A stretch of DNA of 64,000 bases, taken from the NCBI GenBank assembly GCA_045539515.1, contig JAZQFN010000047.1:26878-90877 (forward strand), given 5' to 3'. The stretch comes from RGIG8748 sp045539515. GTDB lineage: Bacteria; Bacillota; Clostridia; UMGS1810. Made by a program: the position numbers and the translations under genes. The notes under the pieces were generated by a model that worked only from the letters and a program-made list of their open reading frames with translations, was not told the DNA's origin and did not search any database. Of the stretch, positions 44,166 to 52,783 are shown in pieces (position 1 is the stretch's first letter; each line of letters begins with the position of its first letter).

Positions 44166-44921
44166 TCAACCTGTAACCTCGGTTTTCTTAATGGATTTGT
44201 ACTGCGACAAAATCCAATACATTGCCTGCTCCATATCAATTTCATGACCGCCGTCAAAAATATCGAGAAATACCCTTGCATCGGGATGCTCCGCCATTAT
44301 ACGGTCATAAAGTTCAAGGCTGTGCGACACAGGAACAACCGGGTCAAATTTTCCATGAAATATTTTAAGATTTGCCTTTGCAATGATATCTGCATAGTTC
44401 ATAGGTGAGCGGCTTTTCATTTCATTTACATCACCGTTGCAACACGCCACAACATGTCTGCCATAGCTCGGATTCTGCTTTGACCATTTTTCCAGGTCTG
44501 TAATCGGCACATATGCGCCTATAGCTTTGAAATATTCGGGGCAGAAGCCTGCCATAAGAAGCGCCATATGTCCGCCACCGCTGAGACCAAGAAGAAATAT
44601 ATTGTCTTGGTCCACAGGTTCGTTTTCCAAAATATAGTCTACAGCATCCTTTATATCCTGCTTCGCTTTTGGTGAACCGCAGGCATCTGTGCAATTGGGG
44701 TTATCCTCAAGGTTACTTCCGCGAAACTCCGGAAGCAGAAGATTAAATCCGTATTTTTCCGCATAGGGAAGCATATTGTTTATCTGATTAAAGCGATCGT
44801 AGCTCCAAGTGTGAAGCCCCACAAGAAGAGGTCTTTTGCCATCTGTTTCCGACTTGTAGAAAAGTGAGGGCTGCAAGGTTTTATCCATGGTTGATGTTAC
44901 TAATATTTCTGTCTGATTCAT
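44166..44921 (-). CDS. alpha/beta hydrolase of the prolyl-oligopeptidase/acyl-esterase type
   Basis: 251 residues. LLVGLHTWSYD (oxyanion region), nucleophile Ser in LLGLSGGGHMALLMAGF, Asp in HGKFDPVVPVSHS and His in FDGGHEID: a complete triad in S9-like order. No signal peptide and no propeller domain, so it is a small cytoplasmic esterase or peptidase. The methyltransferase gene lies 21 nt upstream and the ACT-MBL gene downstream, so it may be part of a loose operon. The substrate is not known. Confidence 0.8.
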   Translation of the reverse strand: MNQTEILVTSTMDKTLQPSLFYKSETDGKRPLLVGLHTWSYDRFNQINNMLPYAEKYGFNLLLPEFRGSNLEDNPNCTDACGSPKAKQDIKDAVDYILENEPVDQDNIFLLGLSGGGHMALLMAGFCPEYFKAIGAYVPITDLEKWSKQNPSYGRHVVACCNGDVNEMKSRSPMNYADIIAKANLKIFHGKFDPVVPVSHSLELYDRIMAEHPDARVFLDIFDGGHEIDMEQAMYWILSQYKSIKKTEVTG

Positions 44922-44942
44922 TTTTATTCCTCTTTATCCATT

Positions 44943-45698
44943 TTATCTTTTTGCAATTACAATAGGCTGATAGAATCCGGTTTCCTCCGGGAATTTCCAT
45001 ACCACCTCGGAAAAACCTGATAAAGTGAGCACATCTGTAAGCTCACTTCTTGTAACAGCTCTGTATTCACATTCAAATTTACTTGTAATAAGCTCATTGC
45101 CGTCCTCTAAAATATACTGGGTGAGCTTATAGTTATTACCTTTCCACTTCCATGTCTGGAAAGCTATCCTCTGTCCTTCCTGGGTTTTGTGTATATACGG
45201 TGCAGAATAAGGCGGTTTGTCCTTAAGCAAGGTGTCGTAATCTCGGATGCTGGCAACAAATATACCACCTTCTGCAAGCTGATTAAAAATACTTCCTGTT
45301 GCCTTTTTTAGGTCGGCATCGGTGAGCATATGAGGCAGAGCATTATCCATGGCAATTATTATATCAAACTTGTTGTGAAAGGTGTCATCAAGGCATCTGA
45401 AATCTGCCTTTTCAAAGCTGATATCAACACCGTTTTCCAAAGCACGCTTTTTCGCCTCCAAAAGCTCTGCAGTGCTTATGTCGGAAGCGGTTACATTGTA
45501 GCCTGAAGCGGCAAGCCCTATTGTCTGAGTACCTATACCGCAGGCGCAGTCAAGTATCTGGCAGTTTGTGTCAAAGCCGCTTGTTCTGAACAACTTATCG
45601 AGAATTAAAGCCTGCTCTTTGGTGGTAGTATTCCAATCTTCAAAAAGTTTATCGTATTGAGATGCCAGATTATCATAAAAGTTTTGTACAATATCCAT
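44943..45698 (-). CDS. class I SAM-dependent methyltransferase
   Basis: 251 residues from ATG at 45696-45698 (AAGGGG 8 nt upstream; the longer frame has no ribosome site). SAM-binding motif I ILDCACGIGTQTIGLA near 40-55, acidic motif II (VTASDIS), and 'FDIIIAMDNALPHML' as motif IV. Similar to small-molecule or glycine-type N-methyltransferases. Neighbours do not reveal the substrate. Confidence 0.88.
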   Translation of the reverse strand: MDIVQNFYDNLASQYDKLFEDWNTTTKEQALILDKLFRTSGFDTNCQILDCACGIGTQTIGLAASGYNVTASDISTAELLEAKKRALENGVDISFEKADFRCLDDTFHNKFDIIIAMDNALPHMLTDADLKKATGSIFNQLAEGGIFVASIRDYDTLLKDKPPYSAPYIHKTQEGQRIAFQTWKWKGNNYKLTQYILEDGNELITSKFECEYRAVTRSELTDVLTLSGFSEVVWKFPEETGFYQPIVIAKR

Positions 45699-45765
45699 AT
45701 TGCTGTCCCCTTGTGTTAATATAAGCAAAAATCAATCATTGTGCATTAGTATCAGTTAAAGGTGC

Positions 45766-46965
45766 CTACCCTCTGATACATTCCGAAATGTTCTCCCAAA
45801 AGCCCATGGCATAAACCTCGGCTTTAGGTACAAAGTTATATTCCCAATCAATTTCTACGGTAACGATATCCTTTTGCTCATAGTGCATAAAATCGGAGTA
45901 AACATTCTTCTGACCCATAGCCACACCATTTTCATCAAAAAGGCGGATGTCGTATTCCTTGACCCTATCACCCTCGGAGTAAGCTCTTGGGAAAGTAAGA
46001 ACTGCTTTATCCTTGACAAGCTCAACCTTAACAGAAGAATCTTCTTTAAAGTAAGGAGCTTTGGCTGTAAGGGCTCTTTGGGAGGTATATACGTGCTTGG
46101 ATTTATCGTAGCCGTCAACTATGTAGGCATCGTTTTCAAAGAAGTTTCCGCTTATTACATCAAGTCCGCGGATTCTGACCTTACCGGATGTGTCAACCTC
46201 TGCCACACGAAGATGTGCACACTCTCTGCCAAGTTCCGCATCACCTGTTATATGAAAATCTGCCCAGCCTGCACTTGTACAAATATTGGACATTGAGCCT
46301 GTACCAACGGTGGTAATGTTCTTTTGATTGATTTCTCTGGGGTCATTTACCGGGTTGTGGCTGTGACCGGAAAAATCTATAACCTGAGGATATGCAGAAA
46401 GTATAGAATACACCTCGGTATTGCCCCCTACTCCGCCCACGATTGTTTCGGGGATTCCAGGGTGACGGAACACAAATATGGGCTTATTGCCCGTGTCCTT
46501 ACGCGCCTTTTCCAATTCCGACTTAAGAAAAGCTTTCTTTTCGTCATTGAAGGAATCATCCCATGGACCCTTGTCGCGAATGGTGGAAAGGGATATAAAG
46601 TGATATCCGTTTATAACCTCGTGTCGGTCGTAATCCATATTAAAAATGTCTTTAAAATCCTTTAAAGCCACATTGCAGTCCGGCATATAGTGAAGCTCGT
46701 GATTTGCCATAGTTACAACAAGAAGCGTTTCGGCTTTCACGAATTTGTCGCAATCTTCCTTAAACCACTTCATTTCACAGGTTTTGCCAAGGTCGGCAAA
46801 GTCGCCCACCACATAGAGAGCATCAAGACCCTTGTACTCCTCGCTGTCGGCATATGTATAAAGCAGGTTCATTGCCCTTTCAAGTCTTTGTCTGTATTCG
46901 GGGTGCCTTTCCGAGTAGTGGCAATCGCTCATTACCGCGAATCTCAATACAGGTATAAAATCCAT
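45766..46965 (-). CDS. calcineurin-like metallophosphoesterase
   Basis: 399 residues, cytoplasmic. Metal motifs in order: SDCHY (D-x-H) near residues 13-15, VVGDFADLG (GDxxD), ANHELHY (GNHE variant with Ala for Gly) near 85, RHPG, and GHSHNP near 200. A C-terminal beta domain of about 130 residues follows. The family splits phosphate mono- or diesters with a two-metal centre. Ala in place of the usual Gly in GNHE is a mild deviation. Downstream of the NSS symporter but after its terminator. Confidence 0.85.
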   Translation of the reverse strand: MDFIPVLRFAVMSDCHYSERHPEYRQRLERAMNLLYTYADSEEYKGLDALYVVGDFADLGKTCEMKWFKEDCDKFVKAETLLVVTMANHELHYMPDCNVALKDFKDIFNMDYDRHEVINGYHFISLSTIRDKGPWDDSFNDEKKAFLKSELEKARKDTGNKPIFVFRHPGIPETIVGGVGGNTEVYSILSAYPQVIDFSGHSHNPVNDPREINQKNITTVGTGSMSNICTSAGWADFHITGDAELGRECAHLRVAEVDTSGKVRIRGLDVISGNFFENDAYIVDGYDKSKHVYTSQRALTAKAPYFKEDSSVKVELVKDKAVLTFPRAYSEGDRVKEYDIRLFDENGVAMGQKNVYSDFMHYEQKDIVTVEIDWEYNFVPKAEVYAMGFWENISECIRG

Positions 46966-46991
46966 TGCGATTCCCTCCGAAATATTTAAAT

Positions 46992-47022
46992 AAGGGATGT
47001 AAAAACAATTACATCCCTTTTT
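46992..47022 (-). terminator. terminator of the NSS symporter gene
   Basis: AAGGGATGTAA (46992-47002) pairs with TTACATCCCTT (47009-47019), with A/T-rich flanks on both sides. It lies just past the symporter stop codon. Confidence 0.7.
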
Positions 47023-47026
47023 AGAT

Positions 47027-48394
47027 TTATATAATTGAAACTATAAACAAACCAAAAAGCACAATAGGCAACACATAGGAAAGGTAGGGTCTTAACCACT
47101 TAGCCATCTTCATACCCTTGCCTGTATTAACCTCGCTGAAGTACTTGTCCCAGCCCCATCCGTAACGGGTGGTACAGAAAAGCACATAGAACAGACTTCC
47201 CAAAGGAAGCATAATGTTAGATACGGCAAAATCTTCCATATCCATAATGCCCTTACCTGCTATCTCCACACCGGAAAGCAGATTAAATCCCAATACACAG
47301 GGAACAGAAAGTACAAAAACAAGAATTATATTGATAATTGCAACTTTGCGTCTGCTCATTTTTGTAAGCTCAAGCCAGAAGGACATAATGTTCTCAAATA
47401 CGCCAATAACCGTGGAAAGTGCCGCAAATATCATAAATATAAAGAACAATGAACCTATAATTCTTCCGCCGGGCATGGCGTTAAATATGCTGGAAAGAGT
47501 TGTAAAGAGGAAGCTCGCACCGACCTTTGAAGCATCGGCTGTCTGACCGCCGTTGTAGGTAAAGCAAGCCGGGAATATTATAAGTCCGGATATAAGCGCA
47601 ACGGAAGTATCAAGAGAGAGGATTGTAAGTGCTTCCCCCGTAAGACTTCTGTTTTTGGAAATATAGCTTCCGAAGATTGCTATAGAGCCTATGCCTATAC
47701 TTAAGGTAAAGAAGGACTGACCCATAGCAGCGGAGATAACCGTCCACCAGCCATGCTCTTTGACACCGTCAAGGTTGGGTATAAGGTAAAACCTAAGACC
47801 CTCTGCAGCCTTATCCAGAGTACAGCAGTAGATGGCTATACCTATCATAAGGATAAAAAGTGCTATCATCATATATTTGGTAATCTTTTCCACGCCTTTC
47901 TGTAGACCAAGAGAACAGATACCAAAGCCTACAGCAATTACAACAAAAACCATGGTAATCATAAGAGGTGTGTTAGTAACTACACTGCCAAATACATCGC
48001 CGAGTTCTTTCGCGGTGGTAAACTCAAGGATAGAGCCGTCTGCATACTTCCAGAAGTATATAAACATCCAGGCGGTAATTGTGGTATAGAACATCATAAG
48101 AAGGTAGTTACCTGCTATACCCATAAATTTAAGCCAATGCCACTTCTGACCGGGTTTTTCCAACACATCAAAAGACGAAGCTATGCTTCGCTGGCTGGCT
48201 CTGCCCACGGAAAGCTCCATGGTCATAATGGGAAGCCCCATAAGAAGCAAAAATCCAATGTAAATAAGCACAAACAATGCACCACCATACGCACCTGTAA
48301 GAATCGGGAAACGGTAAACATTTCCAAGACCTATTGCGCATCCGGCAGATATGAGTATAAATCCAAGCCGGGAAGAAAACTTTTCACGATTCAT
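47027..48394 (-). CDS. NSS-family Na+-dependent amino-acid/neurotransmitter-type symporter
   Basis: 455 residues from ATG at 48392-48394; the upstream GTG is part of the AAAAGGTG ribosome site. About 11 membrane helices. Helix 1 carries SAGCAIGLGNVYRFPILTGAYGG, the LeuT/MhsT signature with the unwound Na+ site, followed by GLPIMTMELSVGR. Bacterial members take up amino acids with sodium. The only clear multi-helix transporter in the window. Its promoter is at 48431-48459. Confidence 0.93.
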   Translation of the reverse strand: MNREKFSSRLGFILISAGCAIGLGNVYRFPILTGAYGGALFVLIYIGFLLLMGLPIMTMELSVGRASQRSIASSFDVLEKPGQKWHWLKFMGIAGNYLLMMFYTTITAWMFIYFWKYADGSILEFTTAKELGDVFGSVVTNTPLMITMVFVVIAVGFGICSLGLQKGVEKITKYMMIALFILMIGIAIYCCTLDKAAEGLRFYLIPNLDGVKEHGWWTVISAAMGQSFFTLSIGIGSIAIFGSYISKNRSLTGEALTILSLDTSVALISGLIIFPACFTYNGGQTADASKVGASFLFTTLSSIFNAMPGGRIIGSLFFIFMIFAALSTVIGVFENIMSFWLELTKMSRRKVAIINIILVFVLSVPCVLGFNLLSGVEIAGKGIMDMEDFAVSNIMLPLGSLFYVLFCTTRYGWGWDKYFSEVNTGKGMKMAKWLRPYLSYVLPIVLFGLFIVSII

Positions 48395-48430
48395 AAAATT
48401 CACCTTTTCAAATAGTTAGTATATGCATTT

Positions 48431-48459
48431 AGTATATAACATTTACCACAAAAAATCAA
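48431..48459 (-). promoter_or_regulatory. sigma-A promoter of the symporter
   Basis: TTGATT (complement of 48454-48459), 17-bp spacer, TATACT (complement of 48431-48436). Confidence 0.7.
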
Positions 48460-48524
48460 TACATTAAGTTATTGTTTTAATGGGATTTTTGTGATAATAT
48501 ATAGTCATACACGGAGGCGATAAT

Positions 48525-49067
48525 ATGGAAATTAAAAAACCCCAATTTACCGTTGAGGAATTTAAAAAACTTACAGAATACACCATTCTTACAAACAACG
48601 TAGAATTTGACATTAAACGTGCCGAGATTATGGGCATACCTGCAAAGGGAGTAAAGATAGCCATGGGTGCAAGTGTGCGTATACCATTGGAGCAGATTGG
48701 CGAAAATGCTTATATTGGTCTTTACTCCTATGTAAACGGCAATGTGACCTTAGGCAAAAACATACTCATAGGACCCCACTGCTCCGTAGTGGCAGGTAAC
48801 CACAAATACAGCCCCGAAACCGACTGGTTTTCCGCAAGAACAGAGGGTGACGGCGACGACTCCATAGTGATTGGCGACGGATGCTGGCTTGCCTCCAACG
48901 TCACCGTAACAGGCGGTGTAAAAATGGGCAAATGTACCCTTTGCTGTGCAGGCTCCGTTATAACCAAAAGCACCGAACCCTACTCCATAATGGCAGGAGT
49001 ACCTGCAAAGAAGATAGGACATATAGACCCCGAAACGGGAAAATACATCTGGGAAGATAGAGATTAG
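48525..49067 (+). CDS. hexapeptide-repeat acetyltransferase
   Basis: 180 residues with GGAGGCG ribosome site. Left-handed beta-helix hexapeptides (IGENAYIGLYSYVNG, VTLGKNILIGPHCSVV, IVIGDGCWLASNVTV, VKMGKCTLCCAGSVI) and catalytic-type His in GNHKYS, then the xenobiotic/maltose acetyltransferase tail MAGVPAKKIGH. Transfers acetyl from CoA to a sugar or similar acceptor. First of three rightward genes with a cytoplasmic lyase and a GH92 remnant. The stop codon lies within the heptamer repeat at 49062-49096. Confidence 0.88.
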   Translation: MEIKKPQFTVEEFKKLTEYTILTNNVEFDIKRAEIMGIPAKGVKIAMGASVRIPLEQIGENAYIGLYSYVNGNVTLGKNILIGPHCSVVAGNHKYSPETDWFSARTEGDGDDSIVIGDGCWLASNVTVTGGVKMGKCTLCCAGSVITKSTEPYSIMAGVPAKKIGHIDPETGKYIWEDRD

Positions 49068-49096
49068 GGATTAGAGATTAGGGATTAGAGATTAGA
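49062..49096. repeat. five tandem GATTAG(G/A) heptamers
   Basis: GATTAGG, GATTAGA, GATTAGG, GATTAGA, GATTAGA in direct succession, starting inside the stop region of the acetyltransferase. Similar degenerate copies lie near 54311-54332 upstream of the polymerase gene. Confidence 0.85.
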
Positions 49097-49113
49097 GCAG
49101 AAAAGGTGATTTT

Positions 49114-51198
49114 ATGAATTCATTTCCTACAGAAAGAACAAGCCATACACAGAACTTTCCGTTTCCGGAAGACGGTGAGATTATTTTCGAAAATCCCCCT
49201 ACCCTTATATGGGTTCCGGCGGAGAATGCCAAAAGCTACACAGTAAAGCTCTATGACGAAAACAAAAATCTTATAGAAGAGATAACCACGGAATTTACAT
49301 ACGCCATAGTCACCACTGTCCTTGAAAATAAAGACTACTACTGGACCGTGGAAACAGACACAGGACTTATGCGTGAAATGTACAAATTCACCGTGGATAA
49401 GTCTGCGCTTCTTTTTAAAAGACCAACGGCAGAAGAGGTATTTGACGGTGTGCCCGATGTAAGACCGAGACACCTGTTTTTAAAGGCAGATGCCAAAAAG
49501 CTTACGGAAGAAAAATCCACGGAATTTAATGTACTTAAAACCAATGTGGCAATGGCACTAAAAAGGGAAATGCCCGAAATGCCGGACTATATTGAAAATC
49601 CCAAGGCTCTGCCCTACAGAGAATTTTTTGGATTCTACCGTGACGTGTGCGACAGAGATTTAGTTGCCCTTGCCACCTACCATGCACTTACGGGCGACAT
49701 AAAGTCCGGTCTTAAAGCAAAAGAGCTTTTCCTCTACATATGCACCTGGGACCACGACGGAATATGCAATGTATTAAGCGATTACGGCGACGAAATAGGC
49801 TTAAGCAACTCACGGTGTCTGCCTGCAGTATACGATATGATATACGATATTCTCGATGATGAGGAAAGGCTTACCGGTGCAAGGACCGTTGCCGCCTACG
49901 CCAAGCAATGCAAGGCAAGAATAGAAAAAATAGACTACCCCAGAAATCCCTCGGACTCCCACGTGGGCAGACTCCCCGGATATCTGGGAGATGCAGCACT
50001 TGTGCTTAAAGGCACAGGGGCAGAAAGTGACGAAACCCTTAAAGAATGGCTTAAATGCGCCCTTGACATATACTGTGGTATATTCCCCTTCTACGGCGGA
50101 AATGACGGTTCCTGGGCGGAGAGCACCTTCTACTCCACAAGCTACACCAAGTGGTTTTTGCCCTTTTTCTCCGCGGTGGAAAGATTCAGCGGAAAGAGTC
50201 TTATGCAAAGACCCTTTTACCACAGATACACAAACTTTTTAGCACACTTTTTTAACCCAAAACACGAGATATATCCCTTTGGCGACGGCTACTGGTCCAA
50301 TCCCGAAGATACGGAGTTCCCCGGATTTTTTGCACAGAATCCCTACAGAATATATGCCGACAAATTCGGCTCGGAATACGCAAAAAAACAAAAGGAAAAT
50401 CTTGCCAATCAGGAATACTACAAACTCCATCTTCTTGACCTGTTTCTGCCGGCAACAGTCAGCCAAAGTCCCTTTAAAAAAGAACCGGAAAATGCAGAAG
50501 TTTTCCCTGATGGGGGTTACGGAGTATTCCATAGTGATATTAGCTCCGAAGACGATATATGCCTGCTTGTAAGGGCATCACGCTTTGGCTCCGACAGCCA
50601 CAGGCACGCCGACCAGGGCTCTTTTGCTCTGTTTAAAGGCGGGGTATGTATGGTAAGCCCCTCGGGCTACTTTGGCAGAAAATACGGCAGTAAACATCAC
50701 TTCCATTGGACAAATACCACCAAGGCGCACAATTCCCTGCTTTTTGACGGTGTGGGTCAGCCTACATTCAGTAAGGATGCCAAGGCAGAGATTGTATCCT
50801 TTGACAAGGGAAACAAAACCATGGTGTGCGATATGTCCCAAGCATACCCCAACATAGATATGTGGCAAAGAAAATTTGCCCTTACGGAGAACGGAATTGA
50901 AATAACCGACACCGTAAAGGCAAAAAATCCCGTAGAGGTTACATATCCTCTGCACTTTCTTTCCGAGCCTTTTGAAAAAGACGGAATTCTCACTTTGGAA
51001 AGAAAGGGGCAGAAGCTTACCGTAGAAATAACAGAGGGCGAGCTTACCCTTAAGGAAATAACCGATAAATACGATGTGGACTTAAACGGGGGAGAACCCG
51101 AAAAGTACCATGTAACAAGACCTCCCCAATATCACGCTTACTACAAAACCGAGGCAAAGCGTGAGCATAGAATAAAAGTAAAATACATTTTAGAATAG
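49114..51198 (+). CDS. cytoplasmic heparinase II/III-type lyase
   Basis: 694 residues, no signal peptide. N-terminal DUF4962-like sandwich (ENPPTLIWVPAENAKSYTV), helical toroid with 'SDSHVGRLPGYLGDAALVLKG' and 'WAESTFYSTSYTKW', then the sheet domain with SDSHRHADQGSF near 493-504 and KAHNS near 537. These are the same landmarks as in the secreted lyase at 24258-27764, so the two are paralogues. The protein lacks the CBM. Likely finishes uronate oligosaccharides after import. Ribosome site AAAGGTG; 46 nt after the acetyltransferase. Confidence 0.85.
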   Translation: MNSFPTERTSHTQNFPFPEDGEIIFENPPTLIWVPAENAKSYTVKLYDENKNLIEEITTEFTYAIVTTVLENKDYYWTVETDTGLMREMYKFTVDKSALLFKRPTAEEVFDGVPDVRPRHLFLKADAKKLTEEKSTEFNVLKTNVAMALKREMPEMPDYIENPKALPYREFFGFYRDVCDRDLVALATYHALTGDIKSGLKAKELFLYICTWDHDGICNVLSDYGDEIGLSNSRCLPAVYDMIYDILDDEERLTGARTVAAYAKQCKARIEKIDYPRNPSDSHVGRLPGYLGDAALVLKGTGAESDETLKEWLKCALDIYCGIFPFYGGNDGSWAESTFYSTSYTKWFLPFFSAVERFSGKSLMQRPFYHRYTNFLAHFFNPKHEIYPFGDGYWSNPEDTEFPGFFAQNPYRIYADKFGSEYAKKQKENLANQEYYKLHLLDLFLPATVSQSPFKKEPENAEVFPDGGYGVFHSDISSEDDICLLVRASRFGSDSHRHADQGSFALFKGGVCMVSPSGYFGRKYGSKHHFHWTNTTKAHNSLLFDGVGQPTFSKDAKAEIVSFDKGNKTMVCDMSQAYPNIDMWQRKFALTENGIEITDTVKAKNPVEVTYPLHFLSEPFEKDGILTLERKGQKLTVEITEGELTLKEITDKYDVDLNGGEPEKYHVTRPPQYHAYYKTEAKREHRIKVKYILE

Positions 51199-51208
51199 GA
51201 AGCATACC

Positions 51209-51967
51209 ATGAAAACACGCAAATCCATGGAAAAATTATATGAAGACGGCTATCGCACCAACGCAGAGTTAAAGAATTTTGACTCCACAGAATACACCGA
51301 CACACTAATCGGTGCAGGAAGTGCCTGCGCGGCGGGTACTACCCTGCCTTCAGGCTCCATACACCCGGGGCCGGAAACCCTTGAGGCAGACTGCGGAGGC
51401 TACTTAAGAAATCAGCCCATAGTGGGCTTTGGTCAGCTTTACACCACAGGTGCCGGAGGGGTCAAATGCTACGGAAACTTTCTGCTTTGCCCCAATGATT
51501 CCCTTGAGCTTTCAAGAGAAAAAAGGGCATCCTTTGCCAAAGAAGGCAAAGAAAAAGGCAGATGCTATGAGTATTCGGTAGAAACAGAAAAGGGCATTAA
51601 AACCTCGGTTACACCACAGCACAATTCTGCCATATACAGCATAGAATACCCCGGTGACGAAGACAATGGCGGTATGTCCTCATACTATGTGTTCCTGATG
51701 TGCGGATTCTTCCCCTTTGCCACCACGGAGAACTACTATCTCCACGGCACACGGGTGGAAGAGATAACCTTCCGCCTTGGTAACGGCAAGGAATTTACCG
51801 TAACCGGAGAAAATACAGAAAAGGGCAACATATATGTACAGTCTGCCACATGGCAGGGTAAGCCATTAAATGAATGTAAGCTTACACATTCGCAAATACT
51901 TGAAGGCGGAGAGCTTAACTTTGTAATGGGAAGTGAGCCGTCCGATTGGGGAAAAGGTGAAATTTAG
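51209..51967 (+). CDS. GH92 alpha-mannosidase remnant with internal deletion
   Basis: 252 residues, open throughout. Residues about 30-138 match the GH92 N-domain (LIGAGSACAAGTTLPSGSI, GFGQLYTTGAGG, 'YSVETEKGIKTSVTPQ') and about 139-252 match its C-terminus (PGDEDNGGMSSYYVFLMCGF, NIYVQSATWQGKPLNE, 'THSQILEGGELNFVMG'). The whole middle, about 450-500 residues with the helical barrel and the general acid Glu, is missing; only the GDED acidic motif remains. It should be inactive as a glycosidase. Follows the lyase by 10 nt with an AGGAAG site. Either a decayed gene or a small carbohydrate-binding product. Confidence 0.75.
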   Translation: MKTRKSMEKLYEDGYRTNAELKNFDSTEYTDTLIGAGSACAAGTTLPSGSIHPGPETLEADCGGYLRNQPIVGFGQLYTTGAGGVKCYGNFLLCPNDSLELSREKRASFAKEGKEKGRCYEYSVETEKGIKTSVTPQHNSAIYSIEYPGDEDNGGMSSYYVFLMCGFFPFATTENYYLHGTRVEEITFRLGNGKEFTVTGENTEKGNIYVQSATWQGKPLNECKLTHSQILEGGELNFVMGSEPSDWGKGEI

Positions 51968-51974
51968 CTATAAT

Positions 51975-52012
51975 AAAAACGAGCTGCAAAACTGTTTTGC
52001 ATCTCGTTTTTT
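51975..52012 (+). terminator. terminator after the GH92 remnant
   Basis: AAAAACGAG...CTCGTTTTTT with an inner GCAAAAC/GTTTTGC stem (about 16 bp in all), T6 on the + side and A-rich start on the other, so it also suits the converging yolD-like gene. Confidence 0.85.
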
Positions 52013-52058
52013 GCTTTAAAATTGACATTTGCAGAGATTTCGTGATGCATATCTGCTA

Positions 52059-52475
52059 TCAAGGCGAAATTTTATTTTTATCTTCAATTTCTATTGCGTA
52101 TATATCATCTATGGGCACAAGGGTGTCGTCTTCAAACAAAAACTCTCTTTCAAATTCCCTTATATCTGCCAGGGTTCCCCTGTGGGTTACATACTCCCCA
52201 CCCTCTTTGTATGGGTCGGGGTTAAAGTACACCACGGAAATTTTGTTGTCTCTCATATGGTCTTTGAGGTATTGGATTTTTCTGTTTAAGTCTTCCTTTA
52301 TGCCCTCATCTGGCTCTATCTTTCTTTTGGTGAGGCGTGCTGTTTCCTCCACCATGCTGCCAAAGCCGGTAAGGGCGGCATAGGGTGCGAACTGCGCCGC
52401 GCGGTTAACCTTGTCGGGGAAATCCTTTTCGGTTTCCTTATTGGGGTATTGGTTGTTTAAAATATTTTTGTACAT
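52059..52475 (-). CDS. YolD-like protein
   Basis: 138 residues. VNRAAQFAPYAALTGFGSMVEETARLT is the conserved YolD core, and 'YFNPDPYKEGGEYVTHRGTLADI' the beta-strand part. YolD-like proteins sit beside Y-family polymerases in Firmicutes and their mobile elements, and are thought to act in the SOS response with UvrX/UmuC. Here the polymerase is upstream on the same strand, separated by 308 bp of repeats. Confidence 0.88.
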   Translation of the reverse strand: MYKNILNNQYPNKETEKDFPDKVNRAAQFAPYAALTGFGSMVEETARLTKRKIEPDEGIKEDLNRKIQYLKDHMRDNKISVVYFNPDPYKEGGEYVTHRGTLADIREFEREFLFEDDTLVPIDDIYAIEIEDKNKISP

Positions 52476-52783
52476 TGTAATCTTTCCTTTTATTGGTGCT
52501 TATTGGTGAGGTTAGATAATGGAAACATACTCAATATGTCATTTCGAAAGTATGTGAGGAATCTTCCTTGCAATCGGGTATCTCACTTGCTATGGAGATT
52601 CTTCGACTCCGCCTCCGGCTTCGCTCAGAATGGCACACATAAGTGAATTCCTCACTTGTTAGGGAGATCCTTCAGCTTCGCTTCAGGATGACATACAGAT
52701 GGTGAGTGCCTTATTTGATATGAAGACACATAGTATTGAGTTCCTCACATGTCAAACATCCCAACAAACAAAATATCCATTTT
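52476..52783. repeat. intergenic repeats between polymerase and yolD-like gene
   Basis: From about 52537 to 52694, three tracts of the CATTCTGA...TTCGCT-type palindromic family seen also at 39451-39490, 39604-39670 and 54383-54470. The tracts end in TGTCATTT, GAATGGCACA and GATGACAT. No gene seen. Confidence 0.65.
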
